Assembly: GCA_964036665.1 (NCBI GenBank)
Contig: OZ038526.1
Coordinates: 23,436,001-23,500,000 of the forward strand
Direction of reading: 5' to 3'
DNA length: 64,000 nt
DNA from: Gordius sp. MW1
Taxonomy: Eukaryota > Nematomorpha > Gordioida > Gordea > Gordiidae
A model generated the notes under the pieces. That model saw only the letters and a program-made list of their open reading frames with translations. It had not been told where the DNA came from and made no database searches. This document shows, in pieces, positions 48,680 through 61,189 of this stretch; within the stretch, counting starts at the first letter, position 1, and each line of letters starts with the position of its first letter. Position numbers and translations under genes: made by a program.

Positions 48680-49075
48680 ATGCTAAATATAATTACCGAT
48701 TCAATAAAGAATATGCCATTAGATTCTTTTTTGTTGTTTGATGACGAATTAGCAATTAACTGTTTGGAATTTGTTGTCAATCTTTTCAAATTTTCAATTA
48801 TGTTCATTGATAGAATATGATTCGTTCAATTACTAAATAAATTAAGGTCACATGATATACGAATAACTCACATTTATTATGTTTACACAGTGAATAAATC
48901 CATTGAAAATTTACGCGATATAAAAGTCTTTATTCAAAATTTGTTTATAAAAAGTTATATTACCGAGACTGAGAAATGGAGTGATTATAAATCTAAAATA
49001 TTTAAAGCGACGATCGGATGGCTGGTTCGATCCCTATCGATTAGTAGTTGTACAGTTAACTTTCACTGTAATTAA
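48680..49075 (+). other. Two coding-like stretches, unassigned
   Basis: 48680-48820 reads MLNIITDSIKNMPLDSFLLF and continues DDELAINCLEFVVNLF. 48892-49075, after an acceptor-like TTTACACAG, reads NKSIENLRDIKVFIQNLF and TETEKWSDYKSKIFKATI before a TAA. Composition looks protein-coding, but no donor joins the two in frame and the family is unknown. They could be exons of one gene with part missing. Confidence 0.3.
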
Positions 49076-49288
49076 ATTAGTCAAGAGATGAAAAATTGTT
49101 AATTAGATTAATATGTCCTTTTTTTGTCCTATTTAACAAAAGCTTCCATTTTTTATTGAATTTTAGAGTTGTGCTGAAGCAAAGTATTAAAACCACGAAT
49201 TAGTCATTTTATTGGGGTGAGGGAATGTTGTATTAAATACACACTATTTAATAATAACAAATACGTTAAAATATGGATTATAAATGTA

Positions 49289-50053
49289 TTAATCGTATGC
49301 ATCTTCAATAGGTTCGTATTGTGGTTCTTTGGGTTCGGGTTTAGGAGAGTCGTTGTTTTCCACTATTTGGTCGTAGTAATCTTTTTCATTACCATAGGGG
49401 GTTGGCTCTTGGGGTTCTACCTTATCATCTCGCCTCTTACGTTGGGGTGGAAAGACACAAGTGATGAACAATTGATTCCAAACAGTTCCCTTAGGACACA
49501 ATCGCACGTAATTATCACCTTGGAGCGAGCATTGGATAAATTTGTAAGGCAAGGCCGGGTGAACGTGGAATAATTGTGTGATAGGCGTTGTAGGCGACAA
49601 AATTCTGCAAGGGTTAGGACTTATGTCAGCTTCGCATACGAAAGACAATAGGGACTTGCAAGGTGTATTAATCAATGTTTGTCCACCATTAACACCCCTC
49701 GCGCATTGTCGAATTCCCGAGCTACTGTAATATTTTAAGTAAACGAAAATTATAAATCACAAATTATGCGTTTACCTCGAACTTTCATCTCCAACCCATA
49801 TATCCTGACCCGCAGCCAATGATGTTACATGTGTCAGTTCCAGGGCATTATCTATAATAATTAAAGCGGAGTTAGGAAGAACCGATGCGCAGAAATCTTT
49901 AGCTCCCTGCCATGATTGTGCCGCCGTGATTAGTTTGTAACAAGTAAAACTGTTAGCCAACTCGCTCCACCCTGGTGGACATGCTGTTATTACGGTCGCA
50001 ACGTTTAAAACTGAAATTAGTATGGTGAAAAAGGTTGAGGTATGATAAAACAT
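49289..50053 (-). CDS. Secreted C-type lectin fused to a chitin-binding (CBM14) domain
   Basis: Two exons (49776-50053 and 49289-49724, intron 51 nt) encode 237 residues. A hydrophobic signal peptide of about 24 residues ends before CPPGWSELANSFTCY, the opening of a C-type lectin fold. SWQGAKDFCASVLPNSALIII and IWVGDESS follow, and the fold closes with CKSLLSFVC. The fold is short, and neither an EPN/QPD nor a WND calcium-sugar motif is visible, so sugar binding is doubtful. A peritrophin-type domain follows (LFHVHPALPYKFIQC, LCPKGTVWNQLFITCV), suited to chitin. A basic KRKRR-like patch and an acidic, proline-rich tail end the protein. It is likely extracellular, in cuticle, gut lining or immunity. 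A TATATAA on the minus strand near 50215 could be its TATA box. Confidence 0.88.
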
Positions 50054-52138
50054 ATTTAGACTTTTCGGTTTTAAAAGGATTTAGTTTAAGAATATCAAAT
50101 AAAACTGGAAATTTTTAAAAGGATTGAGGTTAAGAATTTGTAAGAAAATGGGAAATTAGCTACACTAAATGCTAAAAATTTTCTTATAATAAAGTTTTGA
50201 TACAAAACACTCTTATATACTAGTTTTTAAGAGTAAAGTGAATTAAGCTTAAAGTATTGTTAGATCTCATGCTAAATAGAATTCAATTTAATTTATTATA
50301 ATGTTTGTTCTATTAAGCCTACAATTGTTCCTAAGGCTATTGCTTAAATTGATTTAACTTGGAGATCAATATTGGTTGTCAATGAAAAACACCTATTATA
50401 CCTTTTTATCTAACAAATAATTAAAACGTTACAACATAATCCTTATATGGCTCAAATACATAATGTTTTTTAAAGTTTGTAAAACAACGTAGTTAAGCGA
50501 TTTTGAATTGTGGTAATTCAAAGGCATTCAGAAAATCGTATTTATATTTGCAAAAATTGTTATTTTCTTTTAATAAGCATATTTATTTGAATGTTTTTAA
50601 TTAATCACTAAAAATATCAAAAATGCTCAGTAATGTTTTCAATCTTTTATAAATGAGATCAGTAAAAAATTAAAAATCGTTGGTAATTTATTTTAAAGCT
50701 TATTTTTAAAACATTTAATTCGCATTTTCATAGCAATAAAGACATTGTAAAATTAACCGAAAATTTGAAATTTTTTACAGGGCGCAATTAGCTTTGTTTT
50801 AAAAGTTTGATATTTTAGAAAATTAACTCAAAAAAATATATGTTGGCGTTGCATCACATTTCTATACCTATTTTCTGAGAAAGGAAATAGACTTCAGTTT
50901 TATCAAGGGACTTTCGCTTGTTTATGTCTGTTTATGGCTCAATAATTTATAAAAGTCGAAAGAGAGTTTTTATGCGCTGGCCCAAAACAAAAATACACTG
51001 GCAAGCCGTTTACGACAATTTAATGGAGTTCGGATTGTTAATGTTGGGGCTTCTGATTTAAACCCTAATACTATTATTTTTATTGGATAAAGCAAAATAT
51101 AGATTAAGACTTATCCAGAAAAACCCTCCACTTAGTAGATATAAATATTCTATATGTAGGGTCAACAAAACACTATATATATTATTGATAAAAAGATTTT
51201 TGCAATTAGAAATTTTTTACTTCCAATGAGAAAAGATGCCCTTTAAAAATTTGAATTATAAATTGATAAAGTGAGGAGGAAGGGGATTTGTAAAAAAAAT
51301 TACAATTATTTTCCATCTTGTATTTAAAACTTAATAATAGGTCTCACTGTAAATGTTATGTTGAAATTAGAAATATTTTAACAAGCTAATTAAAAAAATA
51401 TTCATATATTTTTGTAGCCAACATTCGAAGTCTATGGATTTTTGCTTTAATACCACATACATGATTAGCGTTTATTAAATGGGATTTTATTTGCCTGTCG
51501 GATCTGTTGAAAAATTTATAAAATACTTTATTTAAAACTAAGGAATAATAGAGGTTATTGACACAATATAAAAAAACTAATGGACCTGAAATAGTAAATC
51601 AAAATTGCGTTTAAACAACTATTTGCTTTTAAAACATCTAAATTAAGGAAATAATCTTTTCAATAAGTAATTTAAAATAGCAATCATCCCATAAATAGCA
51701 TAATTTTTTTAAGAAAAATTTTAAAAAAGGTTAATAAAGTTAAATATTTTGAAATAATACTGTTGCTACTTGCATCAAAAAAATCATTTTTAACTAGTCC
51801 TTAAGCTAATATTAGTTTGTAGGTGTGCACAAGTTTTTATATCTTAAAAACTATTTAACTGCAGAAAAATGTGCACAGTATTATATGGGATACTTTTGTA
51901 AGCTAATGTTTGATCCGTGAAAAAATGGGCATTAACAGATATAGCTAACATAAAAATTATTTTTATAATTTATTTGGAAAATATATGAAAACTATAATGT
52001 TTTAAATGTATTTTATAACCATGTCCCCAAATGGCCTATTTTGACAAAAAGATTTGTATAAATTTTTCTTGCAAAACCATTGATGATTTTAAATTTTATT
52101 TGAGCACACTATTTAATATGGATTAAATAAGTACAAAC
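50054..52138. other. Intergenic DNA upstream of the lectin gene
   Basis: A short near-repeat (TTTTAAAAGGATTNAGNTTAAGAAT) occurs at about 50070 and 50115. Otherwise the region is AT-rich with no identified gene. Confidence 0.4.
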
Positions 52139-53220
52139 TACAGACCTGCACGGCCGGTCCGGCCCACGGGCTTCTGCTTTAAAATAAAACGAACCTGAAC
52201 CTAGAATTAACGCCCGTTAAAAGGGCAAAATCAATTAGATTTAGTATAAATAATTTCGTTTTTATAATATTCTAATTTTAATGTTTATTAAAAATTTTAA
52301 AGCTATTAAAGGTTTTTATTTTAATCATTGCATATAATAGATGATTAAATATAGAGCAGGCGTAGAGCCAGGGATCGAAATTGTAAAATTACCAAGAAAA
52401 ATTTAATTATATTTCCATCTTAGTTTATGCAATTATAAATGTTAATTAAAGATTATTTATACCGGCCACGGGCGAACCAGAATTTAAATTAGAGGGGATG
52501 CAGTAATGATTTAGGGTAGGACAAAAAATTTCTTTTAGATCAAGAAGTTTAAAACTTCTTTTAGATCAAGAAATTTTGGATTTAGGCACATTGGCAACAA
52601 GCTAGCCTTCAAACAAAACGCCAGATTAGTTTTAAGCTCAATAACTTCAGTTTCCCTTTTAGTCTTTTGGCCGTCTATTCAATGATGATATCATCTCATC
52701 TTGATGTCGGTGGAAGGAGTTTGTCCGCAAATTGGAATGAATCACTGTAGGAGTGCTCCTAAGAATCTCTTATCAATGACGCTCGTACAGAGGAGCTTAC
52801 AACAGTGGCTGGAAATCGTACTTTACGATCAGATCATGGGGAAATGAAGGCTTTCAGAATCTGAAGTCTAGAACGAGCTAGCAAGAGTTAGACAAGGGTG
52901 CAGTATAGGTGCCGAGCACACAATTTTAATAATCCTGTTAAACATAACGGTTACCTTGGCCTCTACTGCAGCCGCAATAAAGCCCGGAACCTTATTAATG
53001 CCGAGGTAAACAAAATAATCGACCACTATTTTACAAGGCTGATTTCCTTCCCATCCTCAAACAAGGCCTTATAGCAAAATATCCGCTGGCCAAAATCTTG
53101 CACGATCCGTCCTAAGCCTGGCTTGGACGGTCGTCTGCTTAAAATAAAACAACGGGCCTGTTTAGGACGGACCGCAATATAGCTAACGGGCTCGGGCCCG
53201 GCCTATATTTACGTAATGCC
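52139..53220. pseudogene. Fragments of hAT-like ends and a retrotransposon
   Basis: GC-rich patches at 52143-52215 and 53098-53215 (with CTTAAAATAAAAC/TTTAAAATAAAAC and GGCCGGTCC/GGGCCCGGCC) look like related transposon ends. Between them, 52640-53080 has balanced composition; a plus-strand frame near 52875-53010 reads RVRQGCSIG, reminiscent of the VKQGC motif of non-LTR reverse transcriptases, but is heavily decayed. Confidence 0.4.
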
Positions 53221-53699
53221 AGCTAAAAGTTTTTTATAAAATCAATCAGATTATATGTGTTTTATAAAGTATAAACAAAATTTTGTATTACTAATGTTTT
53301 AATTTATAATTATTTCATGTTTATTAAATTAAGAAGAAAAATAAATCATATTTTTCTTAATTTATTTATTTGTCAATAATCTCAATGCGCAATATTAGTG
53401 ATAATTATAATTATATATACGATTATATATACATGTATTCCATGTGCCTAGCCAGGATTTAAATAAGATGGAAGCACTAATGATTTAGGGAGGGGCAAAA
53501 AATATTTTGTTGGTTAAGAAATTTCGGATTAGGCGGTGGGCGGAGTTGCCCATCATTGCCTCCACAGTTAAGTTGTCAGCAACTTGGGAGTAAATTAATT
53601 CAAAATTTTGCTTTATTACAAATTAATATAGGATTTATATATATACTGTTTCATAAACATTAAAAACAAATTTTACAAGTTATCTCTTTTAAATAACCT

Positions 53700-55470
53700 T
53701 TATAAAATATGACTACAAGACCTACGACGGTCCTAAGTTCGAGTGCAAAAATTAGACGGTTGCCGTCAGGTCGGAGACCAGCTATAAAAATCAACTCCAA
53801 AACCCTAATAGTTTTAAACAAAACTTTACAACAGAAAGCTAGGGCGTCCTCCACAAACGACGCGTACTGCATACACCGCCCGTGCAATGTAAAAAATACA
53901 CTAGGGTTACTGCCTGGCTTACAACGAAGGCGGTTAAGGATATTAGTTATGGAAAGAATGCGAATAACGTGATGGAATGTGGGAACATTGACGAGAAAGA
54001 GCATCGAGGTCGCACAAATGCTAAAAAGTAGAAAGGTACACATAGCCTGCCTTCAAGAGATCTGGTGGAACGGAACTAAAGCTAGCGAGATAGGAGAAGG
54101 ATACAAACTATGCTCACCAAATCGTAGAAACGGCGTCGGAATCGTATTAAGCAAAGAGTTTAAGGACAAGGTGGTGGAAGTGAGTCGTTGTTCAGACAGG
54201 TACCGTGGGTGAAATTGCAGATTTAGGGGCCTCCTTACCGTTAGCGCGTATGCTCCTTAATTCAAAAGACATATTCTTCGATTCATTAAAATACAAAGAA
54301 TGGGCGAAAATCCAATTATTGAGGCGGATTTCAATGCCCACATAGGGAAGGTCGCCTTCGGATGATCAAAATTATGGAGGCAATAAGCATAAAAAAAGAA
54401 CAAATAGGGGAAAAACTTCTTCGTGTATCCCAAGCATACGACAAGGCGATCGTTAACACTGTGACTTATAAACGTGGGAAACGTTTTAATCAAATTGACT
54501 AGCTGCTCATACGGCGAAAAAACTTATTGAGTATGAAGGATTGCATAATAATGGCGGGAGAAAAAAACGCAATGCAACATCGTGCACTTGTGATGGATCT
54601 TGAAAGAAAAGAATTTCTTAAAAGAGAAGGGCTAATGAAACTCATTTTCGATACGAAACCCAAAAAGATACGTAGAAGAATATGGATATCATCAAAAACC
54701 TTCTCACTATGCAGGGAAGTTGCCAAGGGACGCAGACGACGAGTGAGAGACGCTAACTAAAGACATAAAGGAAAAAGCGACTCGGGTTCTAGAACAGACT
54801 AAAGGAGGCAAATGAATATGAAGCTACGATGGTGGGTTCAATCGGTTAGAGATTTTATCGTAAGAAAGAAAAATCTATATTAACGGTGGGAGGTATATAT
54901 CAAAAAAGTTGGAGGATTATCAAGAGTATAGGGAGGCAAAGAGAGTTGCGAAAAAGGCCGTTGCAATAGCAAAGATTGCCGCACCGAGATGGCAAACAAA
55001 TTGGACCATAAAGGGGGCGACAGGCTTATGTTAGGCCATAATAAGGGAAGAGAAAAGTCGCGATTTTTGAGTCCTTAAAATAGTCAAAAGCGAGAAGGGT
55101 CAAACCTTTTAAGCAGGCGGAAGTAATGGAAATGTGGAAAGTAAATTTATGAATATCGCAAATGACAAAAATTCCCTTACCGATGTTGAGCCAAATATAA
55201 ATATCGTCGATTTTCAGGAGGATGAAGCTAGGACACAAAAGAACAAGTTGCAAAAAGGAAAAGCTAAATATGGAGTACCTGAACCTGAAGCATTGCTCAG
55301 TTGCCATGAAGAAGGAGTCACTACTATGACGAACCTCTTAACAAGGTACTGGTAGAGCGAATTCCTAATCAATTGAGAGCAAGCAAGATTGTACCCTTAT
55401 TTAAAGGCAAATGAGACCTTCAGGAGTGTAGCAATTACAAAGGTATCAAGCTAACTTGCTACTCCTTGAA
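53700..55470 (+). pseudogene. RTE-clade non-LTR retrotransposon, 5' part, decayed
   Basis: 53945-54212 encodes the start of an apurinic-type endonuclease: WNVGTLTRKSIEVAQMLKSR, HIACLQEIWWNG, RNGVGIVLSKEFKDKVVEV. Out-of-frame pieces continue with VSAYAP and ADFNAHIG (about 54240-54345), then QHRALVMDLERK (about 54570), YREAKRVAKKAVAIAKI (about 54925-54975) and the approach to the reverse transcriptase (LKANETF/CSNYKGIKLTCY, about 55400-55460). It breaks off before the catalytic YADD region. Multiple stops and frameshifts show it is inactive. 53700-53940 is probably its 5' untranslated leader. Confidence 0.82.
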
Positions 55471-55511
55471 AAAAATAGCATCTATTTTAAATTTAGTCAG
55501 ATTGTGTTTTA

Positions 55512-55829
55512 TTGTTGTGTAAAAACGGTGAAATAGGATTGATAATGTGAGTAGAGGGAAATGGAACGGATATTTCGGACACTCATGGTGCATCTTCAGG
55601 GGAAAAAAGGAGAAGACGAAGTCTCAAAAAATAAAAACGAAATAAAGTGAGTATAAAAACGATATAGATATAAAAAAATTACAAAAACTGGTTATAGCGG
55701 GAAATTAATAATAGCGATTATAGGGATGGATGTTTTTATAAGAATAGAATAGATACACATGGAGTTAGGATCGCGTTCCATTTCCCTCTAATCACGTTAT
55801 CAATCCTATTTCACGTTTTTATACAACAA
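55512..55829. mobile_element. 318-bp MITE with 55-bp inverted ends at a TA target
   Basis: TTGTTGTGTAAAAACG at the left and its inverted counterpart at the right extend about 55 bp, sharing GAAATAGGATTGATAA and AGAGGGAAATGGAACG. TA flanks both ends (55510-55511 and 55830-55831), fitting a Tc1/mariner-type insertion. Confidence 0.78.
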
Positions 55830-55831
55830 TA

Positions 55832-56827
55832 TTCAGATAAACGGATTGACAATTCTTGGTCATATAGATTGTGTTTTGTTTTAGATTTTTTAATAATATG
55901 CTACATAACTAATTTAAGAAAATATATAATTGGTTAGCGCTATGCAAACGGGCCATGTCAAGGCTTCGCAATAATTTTTATATTTTTGTAACCTTGACTG
56001 GAGTCAAACTTGTTCGATGGGCGAGTCTAGTGAGCGAAAAAGGCTTGTAGTGGCTGTTCTCTAGTACTATGCATAATTAATTCCATACTATACCTTATTC
56101 TTACCATATTGTACTAACATAATATATTGTGCCTCCCTGTCTGTAATGGAAAGGATTATGCAAATGACATAGTTATTTATATCTAAGCTTACCCCGAAAG
56201 CCCAATGATCAAAAAACATGCTTTAATTAGCGCACAAATTGGCTATATAAAAATTTAATTGCGTGTTGATAAAAATTTCATAGTAATGTGTATATTAAAA
56301 TTTACATGTCCTCTAAATACATTAGCTATACATAAAGAAAAATGCAGGATTTAGAAAAAATATATATTTTATTGAGCAAATATTCAAACACGCTTTAAAA
56401 CATTTGTGCGCTTTTTGGAATCCGCATCATTTTAAATCAATTTTCGTCGTGAACTAGGATATTTTAGTTGTAACCAATTTTCAAAACATTATTGAATACC
56501 CTGAAATCATTTGATAGTATATTATAAAATTTATATGTTTATCATAAACACTTAACATAATTTTTGAATGAAATTTTATTACAACTAATAACTTTTTATA
56601 TATTTTTCAATTGCCTAGGTAATATTTAAAATAAGTTTATACCTACTCATGACTTGAGTTTGGTTGTAGAAAACTATAACATTGTGGTTGGGAGCATATC
56701 TAGTTCAACTGACTTTTATAATATGTTGTGAGGGGAGTATAAAAATGTTTTAGCGAGGGAAAAAATGAAAAGTTACTTCTGTAATAATATAACATATGTG
56801 TATCTTTCTAATAATTTGTTACATATA
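55832..56827. other. AT-rich spacer
   Basis: No gene or clear repeat is recognised. Confidence 0.4.
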
Positions 56828-57300
56828 TAAAAAAACTCGGGCCTTCGGCCCTCGTGGGAAGGGGGAGAAGGGAAGGGGAGTAGGGGAAGGGAAGAGGGGA
56901 AGGGGGAACTCTTCTATACTCCGTATAAACGTAGCATATTTGCTATGCAATTTATGGGCGAGAAAGGTGGGAAGGGGCGAGAATGCCTATAGGGGGTATT
57001 AGATGCAAAATAATTAGTTAATTAGTTATAGGCCCTTGTAGGGGAGGACATAGGGTAATTATCAATGTTAACCAATTCAAAAACGAAAAAAAATTTCGAT
57101 TTATTTGGCCAATGGTCATTTTTTTATTGGTCAGTAGCCAGCGGACGGTCAAAAATTCATATTATCATTGGTATTAACATGAACAAATATTAATTTAATT
57201 TAAAAAAATTAAAAAAAAAAATTTGTCCCCTCCCTGACTTGAACCCCACACCTCCAGTTCACAAGCCTGCGCTATAACCACTATACCATGCTGGCTTTAA
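56828..57300 (-). mobile_element. SINE composite repeat, second copy, with tRNA-derived head
   Basis: It repeats the order seen at 21995-22720: ACTCGGGCCTTCGGCC, a G/A-rich tract, TATACTCCGTATAAA, GGCCCTTGTAGGGGAGG, then the body with TTGGCCAATGGTCATTTTTT. The minus strand of 57225-57296 has a tRNA-like head with a box-A-like TGGTATAGTGGTTA and a box-B GGTTCAAGTC, the internal promoter layout of SINEs. Confidence 0.75.
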
Positions 57301-57479
57301 AATAGTAGAAGTTATTATGTTATTTATATAGATGATGAAATTAATATGACTTTTTGACCGTCCGCTGGCTACTGACCGACGAAATATATTGATTTTCTAA
57401 ACATAAAACACAACTATTAACAAAAACAAAATATTAATTTAATGTAAAAAAAAAATTAAAAAAAAAGTTTTTTTTAGTT

Positions 57480-57620
57480 TTAAAAAAGGGCTAAATTCTT
57501 AAACTACCAGCCCGATTCGCTCGAAACTTTACCCGTAGGTGCCCAGGGCGGCCGGGGGTAAAATAACCTTTTCAGATTCCTAAAATACCTTTTCATTTTA
57601 AAAATATCGGACATTTCCCT
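57480..57620 (-). repeat. Inverted fragment of the 5531-6325 repeat family
   Basis: GGGCTAAATTC, GGTGCCCAGGGCGGCCGGGG, AGATTCCTAAAATACC and AATATCGGACATTTCC occur in the reverse order and orientation of the units at 5640-6250. Confidence 0.8.
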
Positions 57621-58004
57621 GCCACACGCGGTGTAATATCTATGACACGTAGAAAAATTTTACTAATTATATAAACTTACGCGCGCCATCTAATAAAGTA
57701 CAATTCGTGTTTGAGTTTAATAGTAGATTCAATTTAATTAGAAATAACGGGCTATGCTTATACCTTTGAAGGAGGTTTCGAATTTTGTGTTAGTTTCTAT
57801 CGATATATTTTATCGTAAATTAGAATCTAATACCTATATTATTTTTTTAAATATTACTTTTTAGGTTTTCTATGAAATCACAATCTAATTAAATGAAATA
57901 TATTAACCCAATAAAAAAATATATATGCATTTATAAGGTTAAAAATATATATTACATAGTTGGCTGTCTGTTAGACCATCTATAATAAATTTTTAGGTTA
58001 TATA

Positions 58005-58960
58005 TAAAATTTGGCCAATGGTCATTTTTTTTCATTGGTAAGCAGCCAGGACACGGTAAAAGTGGTTATAAATTCATAAGTCAAAAAAAAACGAAAAAAA
58101 AAATTTTCGAATCACATTTTGGCCAATGGTCATTTTTTCCATCGGTCAGGAGCCAGCGGACGGCCAAAAAGTTATAATAGCAATGGTAGTAACAGGAACA
58201 ATCATAATAGTCAAAAAAAACGAAAAAATAAACTCGGATTCACATTTTGGCCAATGGTCATTTTTTTCCATTGGTCAGCAGCCAGCACACGGTAAAAGTG
58301 GATATAAATTCACAAGAGTAAAAAAAACGAAAAAAAAATTTTCGAATCACATTTTGGCCAATGGTCATTTTTTTCCATTGGTCAGCAGCCAGCGGACGGC
58401 CAAAAAGTCATAATAGCAATGGTAGGAACAGGAACAATCATAATAGTCAAAAAAAACGAAAAAAATAATTTCGATTCACATTTTGGCCAATGGTCATTTT
58501 TTTCCATCGGTCAGGAGCCAGCGGACGGCCAAAAAGTCATAATAGCAATGGTAGTAACAGGAACAATCATAATAGTCAAAAAAAAACGAAAAAATAAACT
58601 CGGATTCACATTTTGGCCAATGGTCATTTTTTTCATTGGTCAGCAGCCAACGGACGGCCAAAAAGTCTTATTATCAATGATAGTAACAAGAACAATCATA
58701 AAAGTCAAAAAAAACTCCGGGATTCTAACCCAAAAACTAGTTAAATTGCATAGCAATTAAAAGTAAACAACTTTTATTTATGTTTATTATATAACATTGG
58801 TCAGCAGCCAGCGGACGGCCAAAAAGTCATAATAGCAATGGTAGAAACAGGAACAATCATAATAGTCAAAAAAAACGAAAAAAATCATTTCGATTCACAT
58901 TTTGGCCAATGGTCATTTTTTTCATTGGTCAGCAGCCAGCGGACGGCCAAAAATTCTTAT
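58005..58960. repeat. Tandem array of the SINE body, about eight 120-bp units
   Basis: Units contain TTTTGGCCAATGGTCATTTT, then CAGCAGCCAGCGGACGGCCA, AAAAGTCATAATAGCAATGG and AACAATCATAATAGTCAAAA, at spacings near 105-130 bp. Units near 58700 and 58995 end in TCCGGGATTCTAACCC/TCCAACCCC, a decayed box B. Reading frames through the array are accidental. Confidence 0.88.
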
Positions 58961-59270
58961 TATCAATGATAGTAACAAGAACAATCATAAGAGTCAAAAA
59001 AAACTCCGGGATTCCAACCCCAAAACTAGTTAAATTGCATAGCAATTAAAAAGTAAACAACTTTTATTTATGTTTATTTATAACTAGTTAAATTGCATAG
59101 CATTAAAAGTAAACAACTTTTATCTATATTTATTATATAACCAAAACTAGTTAAATTGCATAGCAATTAAAAGTAAACAACTTTTATTAATGTTTATTAT
59201 ATAACTAGTTAAATTGCATAGCAATTAAAAGTAAACAACTTTTATTTATGTTTATTATATAATAGATAAT
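58733..59270. repeat. 64-bp tandem repeat (ACTAGTTAAATTGCATAGCA)
   Basis: Copies starting at about 58735, 59027, 59083, 59146 and 59207 contain ACTAGTTAAATTGCATAGCA and AAAGTAAACAACTTTTAT, followed by TGTTTATTATATAA. They alternate with and then replace the SINE-body units. Confidence 0.88.
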
Positions 59271-59287
59271 TTAACAAATCTTATATA

Positions 59288-59510
59288 TAACACACCGAGA
59301 GAGATAGAGATGAGGGGTGGGGCACCTCTTATGCATTAATTCAAAAAATAACACAGCGAGGGAGATAGAGATGAGGGGTGGGGCACCTCTTTCTCATCCA
59401 TTAAGTTAAAAAAAGCGATAACCTAATATACCCAATGCAAATAGATAGGGAGGGTAACGGACGACGGACGACGGACGACGGACGACGGACGACGGACGGA
59501 CACCAAAAAA
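59288..59510. repeat. 48-bp duplication and GGACGAC microsatellite
   Basis: A block ending AGATAGAGATGAGGGGTGGG GCACCTCT occurs at about 59290-59332 and 59350-59392. At 59456-59502 a CGGACGA-type 7-bp unit is repeated about six times. Confidence 0.85.
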
Positions 59511-61189
59511 CGATCCCATAAATTGCATAGCAATTAAAACAAACATCAAAAGTGTATATTGGGGAGACCGAGGTATAAAAACTTACAAAATATAGTCGCG
59601 TTTTAAAAAAATTAAAAAATTTTGCAAATTTTTCGTTGGAATTTATTAGTAAGGTCAATTTTCACAGAAGAAAAAAAATTTGGAAACGTTTTTTCACAAA
59701 TTAAGTTTGAATAACAAAAATATTTTAAAAGTGCTAAGCTTAACCGGGAATGGTAGCCTATTCAACTACTTTTTAGTATATGCTAACTCAAACCAATAAC
59801 TAGAAAGTTTTATTAAAAATTACATAGAGAATGTTATATATTAATTTTTTTTAGTAAAGTCAAGATAACAACATGACTTATATACTCTTAAATAGACTCG
59901 ATGGAAAAACTGTTAATCATAGTTTATTTCTCTACCAAATTTAAATATAATTAAATATTCAACAAAATTTTTGTTTTTTGATTTTCGTTTGTCTGTATGA
60001 GGTTGTGGTATCCCTAAACTTCCTCCGATTGCTCAGACCGCTTTTTTAACAGTTAATAGTTTAACATATTAGATTCCAAATGACAAACGAGGTCTTTCGG
60101 ACCTAGCCATGGGCTCCGTCTCTGAACTCCACCATATCTCTCCCACTGGACCCAGCCGAGGCTTCATTACTGAGCCCGCTAATGCCTTAGGCCTCATGTT
60201 GTTTTTGTTCAGTCTTATCCCTTCTGCAATTCGTAAGGAAACAATTCATTTGCTATGCAATTTAAGCAGGGGTAAAAAGAAGCGGAGCTGGAATTGAGTG
60301 TAGAGGGCCTAGCTATTCATGCTACTTGTTGTCTTAAGCTAGAAGTTTTTCTGCAAAAAGTGCTTACAATGGGAGCCTATTGGCCAAAGATCGATTTGCA
60401 AACTATGGTTTTAGCCTAAAACGTGCAGAATTTTACTTTACCCTAAAAAGCGATTAGTTGGATGAACGTAAAAAGTAAGTGGCAAAATAAAAAGAATTTT
60501 GGCTAATTTTAAAATCAGATAAATTAAAATGAAACAGTGGTCATTATTTATTTTTGGGAAATGCTAAGTCAGATTCTTAGTTTTGCATTATAACAATTAT
60601 AATAAATTGAAGCCCAAAAGCAAATTGCCTTAGAAACATCAAGATTCTGGGTTGGGTCATACAAATTCAATGCTAACGGCGGCTATTATTTAGTTCCAGA
60701 CAATTCATAATCTATAAATATATAGGCGAAATTGTAGCAAGTTTTGTAGCTTTCCATTAGTTTTCCCTTGAAAAACAAAAAGTTGGACAGGTAATAATGA
60801 ATAAGGATATTGGCCTCGGGCCGCGATCAGTCAAATTATATGAAAACATCGGTCAGTCGTTAATTTTGAGCAATGTTTAGTTAAATTATTAGTTTTACAT
60901 TATAACAAAGATTATAAAATAAAGCCCAAAAATAATTCCATTATAAACCATAAAGTCTCAGGCCGTAGTCATATTCTTTCCCACAATTTATATTTTTATC
61001 AGATGTACCAAGTACAAAAGCTGGCGGGCGGGCTTTGGTCGAACCCGATAGAAGGATTTTGGCCACCGGCCAGAGTAAGACAAATTACAAACAACTGTCA
61101 TCATTTTTTTAGTCAATTAATAACCCCGTTTCGTGGTTCTACGTTATAAAGAAACAAGTTGGACAAGCTTAAAGAAATCGGCTGTAAAA
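59511..61189. other. Probable non-coding remains of transposons
   Basis: CCATAAATTGCATAGCAATT (59517) links the left edge to the SINE-type repeats. From about 60540 to 61160 similar motifs recur (TTAGTTTTGCATTATAACAA at about 60580, TTAGTTTTACATTATAACAA at about 60890, and a weaker one near 61135), suggesting decayed tandem repeats inside a retroelement. A short frame at 60109-60297 is not recognised. Confidence 0.4.

Noticed and set aside
53660..54043. A 127-codon minus-strand frame
   Set aside because: It lies antisense to the recognisable RTE endonuclease and leader, and has no similarity of its own.
57225..57296. tRNA gene on the minus strand
   Set aside because: Box A and box B-like motifs are present, but the flanks belong to a repeated SINE composite and the cloverleaf is imperfect. 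It is treated as a SINE head.
58126..58760. Two frames with repeated WSFFSIGQ motifs
   Set aside because: They are artefacts of the tandem SINE-body array.
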